Positions 1-7,229 of a stretch of 64,000 nt of DNA are shown piece by piece. Position 1 is the stretch's first letter. The number at the start of each line of letters is the position of its first letter. The translations under genes were made by a program, and so were the position numbers. This DNA is from a virus, in IMG/VR virus record IMGVR_UViG_3300030002_000007, positions 1 to 64,000 of that record. One strand, 5' to 3'. The notes below the pieces were generated by a model. The model was not told where the DNA came from, made no database searches, and saw only the letters and a program-made list of their open reading frames with translations.

Positions 1-124
1 GATCGTGATGGTGGAACTCGCGGGAACCTAAGCCGGGGGAGCGAGAGTACCCTGCACCCAACGAGGCCGTCGTCAGGTGATGCACTTGTGCATTGACTTC
101 AGCGTCGAAATCGGAGTCTTCTTC
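1..124. other. Unassigned left edge downstream of portal gene
   Basis: No complete gene can be assigned here. On the minus strand the reading frame of the portal gene stays open after its TGA for about 41 codons to the window edge, beginning Glu-Glu-Asp-Ser-Asp-Phe-Asp. No ATG with a ribosome binding site is visible in that frame. It could be an untranslated gap, the start of another gene, or a C-terminal extension reached by readthrough. Confidence 0.3.
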
Positions 125-1621
125 TCACTCTTCGCCGTCGGGCCTCTGTTGCTCGGTCTCGCCCTTCAGCTTGTTCAATGCAAGAGTCAAATCTTTGTCC
201 GTACTGAGATCACGGAGCAACGTGTCCTTGTCGATGTTAGCAGCGGCCATCCACATCTTCATAGGGATCGGCACACCCTTGTCTGATGCCTTGTCCAACA
301 TGTCGAACATCGTGTCCTCTTGCTTGGCTTCCAACCCCTTGTGCCAGATCAGCTGAGGCATCTTCAGGTTGCCAGAGTTGTTGGCATTGAACAGGAAGTC
401 CAGTGGATTCTGCGTAGCCTTGGCTTTGGCTTTGTCTTTGAACAGGCCGTTGGTCACAGCGATCAGAGGGAACACGCGACGGTAGAACACCTGCGAAGTC
501 AGGTGCGACCGATAGCCGTTGCAAGTCTCGAGGAACGTTGAGTAGGCAGACTCGGCAGATGCGAACGATGCGTCACCAGACAGCAATGCCTCAGAGATGC
601 CCAAGGCTCGCAGCTTGTAGGCCACCATAATGTCGGCCATGTCTGTCCATTTGAAGAAGTCGCCAGCAGCACGAATGTCTTGCACTTGGACGGCGTTACG
701 AGTAGCAACCCAACCACCTAGAGGGTCGGCCTCTGATGCTTGGAACATCTGCACCAAGGACGTAAGCTCTTCCGAAGTCGGTGTCCATGTCTCGTCACCA
801 GCTTGCAAGTGGGTGGTCGCTCTTTGGCGTTTCGTGGCTTCAACCAACGTACCCCGGAACATCGTCTTCTCGATCAGATACATCGGGAGGACGCGATGGA
901 GGTACGAAGTGTACGCTCTGTCTGTCAGGCCGCGACGAGCAATGAACATCGTCGTGACTGGGTCGAGTGTGAAGCTTCCTTCCTTCAGAGTGCGAACGAA
1001 GTCTTGAGGCATCGACCTCATGTACTTCTTCGCGTAAGTAGAATGCGAAGCCATGAAGGCCTGCACCGTAGCAGCCACGTTGACCGTGATTGCCGGATCG
1101 ATGTTGTAGAACGGCGACGGAACAACTGAGCATTGCAGGGCGTCATGGATCAGTGTGTCAATGAATGCGCGAGCCTTGGCATCGTAGATCAGACTGCCGC
1201 AGAAGAAGCCGTCGACCAAGTAGGCGATGGAGAGCTCAGGCATCATCTGCCGAAGGTTCAGGCGCTCCAATGTAGAATTGAAGGGAATGAGTTCAGTCTC
1301 TTCCAAGCCCCGTAGTTCCCAGTCGGAGAACGGAAACACTGACTGGATATCAACCGAAGAGCCCGCTGTCGAATCAAGGAGGTAGCAATCCCGATAGAAC
1401 AGTGCGAGTGAGGAGCTGTCCGTGTTGCGCGGATCGGCCGGAAGGATCCCGGTCATGGTGTAGTTGTATTGCGACTGCATGGTCAGGTTCGTGCTGGTGG
1501 AGTGCATCCCACCCACGTCGGCAAACAGGCCATTGCGTTTGCCTGTGACCTGTGATTTTGGTGGAGGCGCTGTGCGCACTCCAGAAGAACTGACGCCGAG
1601 GATCTTGTTGCTCGTGAACAT
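125..1621 (-). CDS. Putative portal protein
   Basis: 498 aa. Portal proteins form the dodecameric ring at the unique capsid vertex through which DNA is packaged and to which the tail attaches. The central to C-terminal part (about residues 290-400) has the layout common in large-phage portals: an acidic 'SEADPLGGW' segment, a stretch that reads like the portal stem and clip (FKWTDMADIMVAYKLRALGI), then helices rich in aromatic residues. The length suits a myovirus portal. It lies downstream of the large terminase in the same leftward cluster, separated by a dozen small genes, which supports a head role. The C-terminus is acidic and Gln-rich. A different virion protein cannot be excluded without a structure or profile search. 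Confidence 0.6.
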   Translation of the reverse strand: MFTSNKILGVSSSGVRTAPPPKSQVTGKRNGLFADVGGMHSTSTNLTMQSQYNYTMTGILPADPRNTDSSSLALFYRDCYLLDSTAGSSVDIQSVFPFSDWELRGLEETELIPFNSTLERLNLRQMMPELSIAYLVDGFFCGSLIYDAKARAFIDTLIHDALQCSVVPSPFYNIDPAITVNVAATVQAFMASHSTYAKKYMRSMPQDFVRTLKEGSFTLDPVTTMFIARRGLTDRAYTSYLHRVLPMYLIEKTMFRGTLVEATKRQRATTHLQAGDETWTPTSEELTSLVQMFQASEADPLGGWVATRNAVQVQDIRAAGDFFKWTDMADIMVAYKLRALGISEALLSGDASFASAESAYSTFLETCNGYRSHLTSQVFYRRVFPLIAVTNGLFKDKAKAKATQNPLDFLFNANNSGNLKMPQLIWHKGLEAKQEDTMFDMLDKASDKGVPIPMKMWMAAANIDKDTLLRDLSTDKDLTLALNKLKGETEQQRPDGEE

Positions 1622-1634
1622 ACCTACACCTCAA

Positions 1635-2042
1635 TCAAAAAGGGGCTACACATAAACTGAACAGGCAACGCAGTACGTGAGTACCAGTGTGGGCCCTAGA
1701 AGCAAACTTGGATGGAACCCTACTCGACAACCGCCAGCATGAAAGGTGTCCATACCGATCAGGGTACTTTAGACACAGACGCTCTAGGTTCGACAACTCT
1801 TTGGAAAGTTCCATGTCGGCTTCAATACGGAAGCGTACTTCGGCCTCACGCAAAGTATTACCTTCAACCATGACTGAAAACTCCGGAGGATACACCACTT
1901 TTGAATCTTGGCGATAGGAGGGTATCGTATCACCCACCCAAGAACTTATCTGTACATGTGGATGCTTAGTCTTGAAATCACCGAGCACCTTCATGACTAC
2001 GGTCTCTTCGTCCTCAACAACCTCTGCGATAGCTAACGACAC
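1635..2042 (-). CDS. Hypothetical protein, 135 aa
   Basis: Not recognised. The N-terminal two thirds are acidic, with short beta-prone stretches (VVMKVLGDF, EFSVMVEG). The C-terminal 35 residues are basic and Cys-containing and unlike the rest, so the last part may be poorly conserved or translated past a degraded end. It starts 11 bp after the MmcB-like gene and ends 13 bp before the portal gene, so it is probably cotranscribed. A CGTAAATA sequence 20 nt upstream resembles the phage promoter-like 8-mer. Confidence 0.55.
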   Translation of the reverse strand: MSLAIAEVVEDEETVVMKVLGDFKTKHPHVQISSWVGDTIPSYRQDSKVVYPPEFSVMVEGNTLREAEVRFRIEADMELSKELSNLERLCLKYPDRYGHLSCWRLSSRVPSKFASRAHTGTHVLRCLFSLCVAPF

Positions 2043-2053
2043 TTTACTACTCC

Positions 2054-2515
2054 CTAACCTTTATTTACGTGAGAATACCGATTGTGATCTGCGCTGCGAA
2101 AGGCCATGCGGATGATCAAGTTCGAAGCTACGTCCTCGTCAAGATCGAACCGACGCGACGCCTGCACTGAATGTACTTTGCCCGTCAATAGGGCTCCTGA
2201 CTTTGAGAAGTTTTCGGTGACTAGAAGAACACCAATGCCTTTCGGAATCTGGTCTTGCACTTTCGCATACGTCACCTTCGACATAACGAAAGACATGCGA
2301 TGGCAGTAGTCCAGATAGTCTGCCCACTTAACGTCACTGAAAAAATCACGGGCAGAACTTTTGATTTCAAGGAGGTGAAGATCACCACGCATGGACAGAC
2401 ACAAGCAATCAGCTCGAAGCCTCCCTCTGCGATTCAACCCCACCTCACTATGTACGCACATTCTCTTCTTGACGAAGAACCGAACGGCTGCAGCTTTTAG
2501 GTATTGAGCATCCAT
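2054..2515 (-). CDS. MmcB-like PD-(D/E)XK nuclease family protein
   Basis: 153 aa. The core RADCLCL...LLEIKSS...DVKWADYLDYCHR (about residues 34-73) matches the MmcB family of putative DNA-repair nucleases, with the PD-(D/E)XK-type residues Asp36, Glu50 and Lys52 in place. MmcB is a Caulobacter damage-response protein of the restriction-endonuclease fold. The full family length is present. The gene sits among packaging and recombination genes (RuvC-like resolvase, recombinase), so a role in processing phage DNA before packaging or in degrading foreign DNA is plausible but inferred. The start is the ATG at 2515. Confidence 0.75.
   Translation of the reverse strand: MDAQYLKAAAVRFFVKKRMCVHSEVGLNRRGRLRADCLCLSMRGDLHLLEIKSSARDFFSDVKWADYLDYCHRMSFVMSKVTYAKVQDQIPKGIGVLLVTENFSKSGALLTGKVHSVQASRRFDLDEDVASNLIIRMAFRSADHNRYSHVNKG
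2062..2069 (-). promoter_or_regulatory. Promoter-like 8-mer, variant CGTAAATA
   Basis: Minus-strand sequence CGTAAATA, one base from the recurrent TGTAAATA motif, about 20 nt before the ATG at 2042. It overlaps the 3' end of the upstream gene. Weak candidate because of the mismatch and the short leader. Confidence 0.25.
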
Positions 2516-2521
2516 GCAGTG

Positions 2522-2529
2522 TATTTACA
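2522..2529 (-). promoter_or_regulatory. TGTAAATA motif overlapping a stop codon
   Basis: Minus-strand CTGTAAATACA, identical over 11 bases to the copy before the gene at 42428. It overlaps the TAA of the upstream gene and lies only 7 nt before the MmcB-like ATG, so a transcript from it would be nearly leaderless. Possibly coincidental. Confidence 0.3.
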
Positions 2530-2911
2530 GGGAGCGTCGAATCTTCAGGAAATCCCTGCGCGGCATCAGGATCAACAGCGTGTCCATGTCCACGGGCTTG
2601 AGCACGCAGGTCATGAGTTCGAAGACGCGGCTGTGCGGGGAATCGAGAGATTGTCCTTCGCCGGACACGATCGAGTATTCACCGATGTGCTCTTCGTGAC
2701 CCTTGTGGAGCAACTGGAGAAGTCGCTCAGTGAGGTCGGCGGCGTTGATGTTCAAGAGGCAACCGGGGAACGACGAGCCATGGAACGGAATGTCTTTGAC
2801 AGGACCCGTCTCGTGCAGCTTGGTCATCAGCTCCTTGACGACTTCCATAGGAGGCTTCGTCAGGTCCATGTAGTACGCGGCCCTAAGCCGATCAGCAGCT
2901 TCGATCTTCAT
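2525..2911 (-). CDS. Hypothetical protein with shared N-terminal tag
   Basis: 128 aa from the ATG at 2911, which has an AAGGA box 6 nt upstream. The N-terminus KIEAADRLRAA belongs to a motif also present at the start of the proteins at 3805, 4034 and 5859. The remainder is a mixed alpha/beta sequence of unknown function (segments DIPFHGSSFPGCLLNI and DTLLILMPRRDFLKI). The fact that only the first dozen residues are shared suggests a targeting or processing signal on an unrelated body. Confidence 0.6.
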   Translation of the reverse strand: MKIEAADRLRAAYYMDLTKPPMEVVKELMTKLHETGPVKDIPFHGSSFPGCLLNINAADLTERLLQLLHKGHEEHIGEYSIVSGEGQSLDSPHSRVFELMTCVLKPVDMDTLLILMPRRDFLKIRRSL

Positions 2912-2925
2912 AATCAATCCTTAAA

Positions 2926-3504
2926 TCAACGACCCAAGAAGGCTCTCGAGTCTTCCTTAACCTTACCGTATTCGCGTTGAATGAATTCCGAGATCGAACC
3001 TCGGCTCTTCGCCAACACTTGCTTGTACGCTTTCCAATCATCGGGTGCCATGAAGTTCTTCGCATCCGCAGCGACAGACGCATACTCCTGAACGATGTGC
3101 ATACCAACGTCCAAGAAGGATGGGCGAATAATCTTCTCCACTAGGGAGTCGCCGATGGCTCCGCGATCCTGCATGTTCTGCAGATCGATCATCACTTCAC
3201 GCATGGATGAGATGAGTGAATTGAGCTGATACACACCCCGGGCGCCCTTGGTACGACGGATGGTCGCTTCAGCGTAGGGAATAGAATCGATGATCGTCTG
3301 CAAGCTCTTCTTGTAGATCAGTGCTGTCGCCGAATCATTGTCGCCCACTTCGAGCAACTGTTGAATGGCTTCGGCGCTGTCACCAAGGATAGAACGCATC
3401 TTGCCGACGTTCTTCAGCTTGGAAATCTTGTCCCGCACCTCACGCTTGGCGGGAAGCGAAGAGGCAATAGTAGCGGGCAAGTGGCGAGGGAGATCTTTTT
3501 TCAT
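2926..3504 (-). CDS. Hypothetical helical protein, 192 aa
   Basis: Not recognised. The sequence is predicted by eye to be almost entirely helical, starting with a basic segment (MKKDLPRHLPATIASSLPAK) followed by heptad-like stretches. It lies between the terminase and portal genes, so a small head, scaffold or packaging accessory role is possible. It starts 6 bp after the zinc-ribbon gene with a weak ribosome binding site, suggesting translational coupling. Confidence 0.6.
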   Translation of the reverse strand: MKKDLPRHLPATIASSLPAKREVRDKISKLKNVGKMRSILGDSAEAIQQLLEVGDNDSATALIYKKSLQTIIDSIPYAEATIRRTKGARGVYQLNSLISSMREVMIDLQNMQDRGAIGDSLVEKIIRPSFLDVGMHIVQEYASVAADAKNFMAPDDWKAYKQVLAKSRGSISEFIQREYGKVKEDSRAFLGR

Positions 3505-3509
3505 TTTGA

Positions 3510-3794
3510 TTATATCGTGAGGCTCAGCGGAGGAAGCTTGGAGGCATCGCCGTCCGTTGCTTCGTCGACGGTCTCAGCGTCCTTGATCGGAAGGACGATA
3601 CGGCAAGGGATGCAGGAGATGACAGGATCTTCGTCGAGGAACACTTCTTCCATCGGCGACTGACAGTCAGGGCACAGGCCTTGACCTGCAACCTCTGCGC
3701 TCATGTCGATCTTTGCGGTCACTGTCTTCGATGTATCGCTTGATGCCTGTAGCTTGGACGGTGCGGCAAATGCTTGGGGGATTCGTACAGCCAT
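3510..3794 (-). CDS. Small zinc-ribbon protein
   Basis: 94 aa. Two Cys pairs, CPDCQSP and CIPC, about 20 residues apart form a probable zinc ribbon in the middle of the protein (residues about 41-64). The flanks are low in structure: an Ala/Ser/Thr-rich N-terminus and an acidic C-terminus. The ATG at 3794 has a good AGGAG box. Function unknown. Small zinc ribbons in phages often bind nucleic acid or RNA polymerase, which is only a general possibility here. Confidence 0.65.
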   Translation of the reverse strand: MAVRIPQAFAAPSKLQASSDTSKTVTAKIDMSAEVAGQGLCPDCQSPMEEVFLDEDPVISCIPCRIVLPIKDAETVDEATDGDASKLPPLSLTI

Positions 3795-3804
3795 TTCATT
3801 ACTC

Positions 3805-4041
3805 CTAAAGCATGTTGAGGTTGACGTTGTTGCCCTTCAATGCATCCCGGACAGCAACCAAAGCCTCGAGGGTTCCTTTGGCCGCCCAGTAGGAAGGAGC
3901 GACCGTGGGGTTGTGCTTTTCCTTCTCTAGCGAATGGAGAAGTCTTTCTTTGTCAGTGATCAGAGCATTGATCTTTGCGAGTACTGCCTTCGGAGAGCCT
4001 GCGGTCAATCGAGTAGCAGCGTTGATGCGCGTCTCAGTCAT
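3805..4041 (-). CDS. Small tagged protein, 78 aa
   Basis: The N-terminus TRINAATRLTA carries the shared tag. The rest is a helical hairpin-like sequence (KAVLAKINALITDKERLLHSLEK, split by prolines, then a second helix). The ATG at 4041 overlaps the stop of the upstream tagged gene by 8 bp, so translation is probably coupled. Function unknown. Confidence 0.6.
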   Translation of the reverse strand: MTETRINAATRLTAGSPKAVLAKINALITDKERLLHSLEKEKHNPTVAPSYWAAKGTLEALVAVRDALKGNNVNLNML

Positions 4042-5203
4042 GATCGAACTCGGTGTAGTAGACAGGCTTGCCCACCTTCTGCGTCAACTCTTTGGAAGCT
4101 GGCTTGTCGTAGGAGAAGCGACGAGTACTGAATCGATACCCGGTACCGAAACCTGACGGCGTGAGATCGAAGCTCCTACCCTGCTGGAGAATGCCTACAT
4201 ACTTCTCCATCTCTTGCGGGAGGACATTCCGAGCAGTAGGTCCGAAGTTGAATGTTGCACCATTGGCTTTGCGATGCGCCGTAGCTTCACGCGTCTTCTG
4301 TACTCGAGTGATGCAACCCTTGATCGTCGAACCGATGTGACCGTACGTCAAGCCAGATGAGCCGTCGTCGATACCGCTACGTTCGTAGGTGTACCACTGG
4401 GGATCAGAAGCGTCGAGCTTGAAGTACGGCTTGATGGATCCCCCAACTGAGATGAATCCCCCACCCGGATTGTAAACCAGTACGAGGTCGGGGCTTGCAG
4501 CCATCCAGCCTTTGTTCTTGTTCAGGTAGTAAGGATCAACGCCGAGGGGATCGCCTGACACTTCACTGAGTTTGAAGCCCTTGCTCTCCAGCTTCTTCAT
4601 CTCTGTCAGGACTGCGGCCTGCCCCGCTTTAGGGTCAGTCTCCCAGTCAACATTGAGATGGTGCCGGTCACTCATCTCGTCGTAGTCCTCTTTGAGCTTC
4701 TTGCAAATGTACGCCCACGAAGAGTTCAGCAGTGGCATGACTTTGAGCAGACCTTCCACGAAGACGTAGGTCCCGGGCACTGTGTGCTTGCCCGAGGGCT
4801 TCGACTTGAGTAGGATCGTGTAGGCCTTTATCAGAGTATCGAGGTTCTTTAGTCCCACTCCTCTACGCGCTCTTGGCCCGAAGAACTCCAAGAGGGTTGA
4901 AGCATATTCGTCTTCATCGTCTTTGCCTGAGTCAACGATGGCTTTGCAGATATAACGCAAGGTGTGACTCTGTCCGGAGACTACGTTATAAAGCTCGACA
5001 TTGCCGATCTTCTGATTCCAGAACGCGTGGGTCTTGCGATCCTGCTGATTGTCCCTGAAGTTGAAGATGAAGTTGTACGTGTCGAACTTCAGGTGCGACC
5101 ACAGCGCGAGAATCTTCTCAGCCTCTGCTACTTGAGGCGGTGTGAATTTCGCTACTAGCTGCGTAGCTTTAAGGCGTGAGGCTGCATTGATCTCGATCTT
5201 CAC
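4034..5203 (-). CDS. Tagged hypothetical protein, 389 aa
   Basis: The start chosen is the GTG at 5203, which overlaps the TGA of the RuvC-like gene (GTGA) and has AGGAGA upstream. The frame stays open further upstream but that part lies over the resolvase gene and looks non-coding. From this GTG the protein begins VKIEINAASRLKATQ, the shared N-terminal tag. The body contains helical segments and a Gly-rich beta-type region (VYNPGGGFISVGGSIKP). No family is recognised. Its position between terminase and portal suggests a virion or packaging role. Confidence 0.65.
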   Translation of the reverse strand: MKIEINAASRLKATQLVAKFTPPQVAEAEKILALWSHLKFDTYNFIFNFRDNQQDRKTHAFWNQKIGNVELYNVVSGQSHTLRYICKAIVDSGKDDEDEYASTLLEFFGPRARRGVGLKNLDTLIKAYTILLKSKPSGKHTVPGTYVFVEGLLKVMPLLNSSWAYICKKLKEDYDEMSDRHHLNVDWETDPKAGQAAVLTEMKKLESKGFKLSEVSGDPLGVDPYYLNKNKGWMAASPDLVLVYNPGGGFISVGGSIKPYFKLDASDPQWYTYERSGIDDGSSGLTYGHIGSTIKGCITRVQKTREATAHRKANGATFNFGPTARNVLPQEMEKYVGILQQGRSFDLTPSGFGTGYRFSTRRFSYDKPASKELTQKVGKPVYYTEFDHD

Positions 5204-5853
5204 TTTCTCTTCTCCTTGATGATGCGCAGAGGCAAGCATGATGTGTTCTCCACTTGCTTGATGATTTGTTTGGGAGTGTAGTGCAGCTGACGCTTCAGTC
5301 CAAACTCGAGGCCATACACCCCGATCAGCGAAGCATCGAACGGGTGTGGGGCGGTCTTGACGCAAGGATACACGAGCTTCAGGTCAAGCTTCTCTGCCTC
5401 GGGGTACATGTCGCCCAGCTCTTCTTGGAAGCGGCGATTGAACGCATTCTTCCAAGTCGATGCAGTGATAGCACGGATGGGCAAGTGAGAGTACATACCG
5501 CCTAGAAGGCCGATCATGGAGGACACTAGCTCGATCAACGGACCACCGTTGCCTCTTGTCTGGAACCTTTCAATCACGATAGCGTGAGGCTCGAAGTGAT
5601 TGATCCACCGCGAGATCTCTGCCAAGAACACATGCCTCAGACTGTTGAACTCAACCATGCTGTTCAAGGGAGCCGTGAGCACCGAGTTGGCAAGGACTAC
5701 AGGCTTGTTGTCCTTCATGCCGACGCACGCGATACCGAAATGCTTCGAGCCCGGATCGAGAGAAAGCACACGCAGTTTGGGCAGGGCTCCGAGCTTAGGG
5801 AGTGTGTACTCTGCGTTGGGTTTTGCTGCCTTCTTCTTTTTCCGGGCGACCAT
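5200..5853 (-). CDS. RuvC-like Holliday junction resolvase
   Basis: 217 aa. RNase H-fold resolvase: motif 1 SLDPGSKHFGIA with Asp33, motif 2 IVIERF with Glu95, and C-terminal motif HPFDASLIG with His170 and Asp173. These match the acidic catalytic residues of RuvC. A Lys-rich N-terminus (MVARKKKKAAK) may contact DNA. In phages such enzymes trim branched recombination and replication intermediates so that the packaging motor is not blocked, in line with its place between terminase and portal. It is coupled by GTGA overlap to the tagged gene downstream. Confidence 0.85.
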   Translation of the reverse strand: MVARKKKKAAKPNAEYTLPKLGALPKLRVLSLDPGSKHFGIACVGMKDNKPVVLANSVLTAPLNSMVEFNSLRHVFLAEISRWINHFEPHAIVIERFQTRGNGGPLIELVSSMIGLLGGMYSHLPIRAITASTWKNAFNRRFQEELGDMYPEAEKLDLKLVYPCVKTAPHPFDASLIGVYGLEFGLKRQLHYTPKQIIKQVENTSCLPLRIIKEKRK

Positions 5854-5858
5854 GAGGA

Positions 5859-6488
5859 TTACAGATCCGAGACGTTGTCGACAGTTGCGAGTTGCAGGAT
5901 GTTGGTGTCCGGCATGGAGAAGCTCGTTGAGGTGGAGATCATCAAAGGCCAGCTGCCGTCCTCACGCGCAAAGACAGTAGCCTTGCCGTTTTTCCCATGC
6001 TTGCGCCAACCGAGCTTCTTCAGGACACCGGGCATTGCAGCAGTATGACTGGAGCTCATTGCTATCGCGATGATCTTTCCCTTGCGCACCAAGCGAACAT
6101 CTTCTTTCGCCGGATCGCCGGTGCCGTCCTTAGTGAAGACGCGCTTGATCTCTTTGTATAGAGACCGCGTGCACTTCTCGTGGGTCTTGAAGTCGATGCC
6201 GGATTGCAACTGCTTGGAGGCTGACGCGTCGGAGATAGGATGCAGGTCCTTAGCTTCGTACCCACTCTTGGTGGTACCCTCTTCATCCTTAAAGCGGGCA
6301 GGTATTCCTGAGTGCTTCGGATTTGCATCCCACTTGACCGGATACACAGTAACCGGCTTTCCGCCTAGGGTGATAGAGATCCCACCGGAAGCTACAGTAC
6401 CTTTGAAGTCAGTGCCTTTGAAAGAGACACGGTCGCCCTTGTTAATGGATGCAGCACGCAACCGTGTCGCGGCATTGATTTGAACCAT
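5859..6488 (-). CDS. Tagged hypothetical protein, 209 aa
   Basis: N-terminus VQINAATRLRAA is the clearest copy of the shared tag. It is followed by a small beta-barrel-like segment (GDRVSFKGTDFKGTVASGG) resembling KOW/SH3-type 'functional context' loops, then a Lys/Asp-rich linker and a C-terminal alpha/beta part with HGKNGKATVFAREDGSW. AGGAGG lies 8 nt before the ATG at 6488. No family is recognised. A Gly-rich barrel after the tag hints at DNA or RNA binding, an inference only. Confidence 0.65.
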   Translation of the reverse strand: MVQINAATRLRAASINKGDRVSFKGTDFKGTVASGGISITLGGKPVTVYPVKWDANPKHSGIPARFKDEEGTTKSGYEAKDLHPISDASASKQLQSGIDFKTHEKCTRSLYKEIKRVFTKDGTGDPAKEDVRLVRKGKIIAIAMSSSHTAAMPGVLKKLGWRKHGKNGKATVFAREDGSWPLMISTSTSFSMPDTNILQLATVDNVSDL

Positions 6489-6532
6489 GACTCGTACCTC
6501 CTGTGTTTGTGTAGAATGAAATTAGCACTACA

Positions 6533-6796
6533 CTAGGTGCAACAGTTGCCACCCCGACTATGGAAACCAGATGGAGGCTTCACCTCATAGACGTCAAACT
6601 TACCACAGCGAGCGCATTCTCCGATAGCCTCAGTGGGCCAGTACTTCACACATCGCGGTGCATGCCTTACGTCGAAGCCTTCAGCGTAGCGAACGAAGCG
6701 GAAGAGGTGACCCTTCTTACGGCAAGCCTCGCGAATATGGATGTCCGCACCTTGCACGTTGAGCAGCCGACGTAATGGCGCCTTACTTCTTCCCAT
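6533..6796 (-). CDS. Cys-rich small protein, 87 aa
   Basis: Contains CARCGK and a C-terminal CC plus upstream single Cys residues, consistent with a partial zinc-binding knuckle. Basic N-terminus (MGRSKAPLRRLL). It overlaps the end of the GNAT gene by 14 bp. Function unknown. Confidence 0.5.
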   Translation of the reverse strand: MGRSKAPLRRLLNVQGADIHIREACRKKGHLFRFVRYAEGFDVRHAPRCVKYWPTEAIGECARCGKFDVYEVKPPSGFHSRGGNCCT

Positions 6797-7229
6797 GACT
6801 TTCCCCTTTCCCTTTCTTGGGCACAGCGTATTCGTAAAGAACCATCGTCTTCACTCGACCTTGCTTGGCCATGACCTTTTGCATAGCCTTGTTGGTGTGG
6901 TGCGTGCCGCCCTGTATCTTACCGAGTCCCGCAGCTTTGGCGATAGCAACAGCACGCTTCCACAGCTCAGAGTAGATGCCCTGCTTCCTGTAGCCTTTGG
7001 ACACGTACCCGAGTACGACCAAGAGGCTGTTACCCCACTCCTGAATATCGTACAAGAGCACACCAACAATGCGCCCCTTGTGTTCCGCGACTATGGCCTG
7101 CTGGTCGTAGCTGAAAGACACAGATTGATGATTGTGGCCTTTGTCAGTCAGCTCGATCATGGCTCGAAAGTAGTAGTCGACTACGGGCGTGTTGTTGCAG
7201 CGTGCAACCTTAGTGTATTGAATCTTCAT
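6783..7229 (-). CDS. GNAT-family N-acetyltransferase
   Basis: 148 aa, the usual single-domain GNAT length. The acetyl-CoA pyrophosphate-binding loop is seen as VSKGYRKQGIYSELWKRA (R/Q-x-x-G-x-G/A motif, here with a less usual final position), preceded by the beta-strand pair AIVAEHKGRIVGVLLY. GNATs transfer acetyl to amines. In phages they may modify host proteins, toxins or tRNA-linked substrates, so the substrate here is unknown. It overlaps the terminase stop by 4 bp and has a Lys-rich C-terminal tail. Confidence 0.75.
   Translation of the reverse strand: MKIQYTKVARCNNTPVVDYYFRAMIELTDKGHNHQSVSFSYDQQAIVAEHKGRIVGVLLYDIQEWGNSLLVVLGYVSKGYRKQGIYSELWKRAVAIAKAAGLGKIQGGTHHTNKAMQKVMAKQGRVKTMVLYEYAVPKKGKGESHGKK

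Noticed and set aside
5206-5365. Upstream extension of the tagged protein at 4034
   Set aside because: The extension lies over the RuvC-like gene, has odd composition and would bury the N-terminal tag. The GTG at 5203 has a good ribosome binding site and GTGA overlap.
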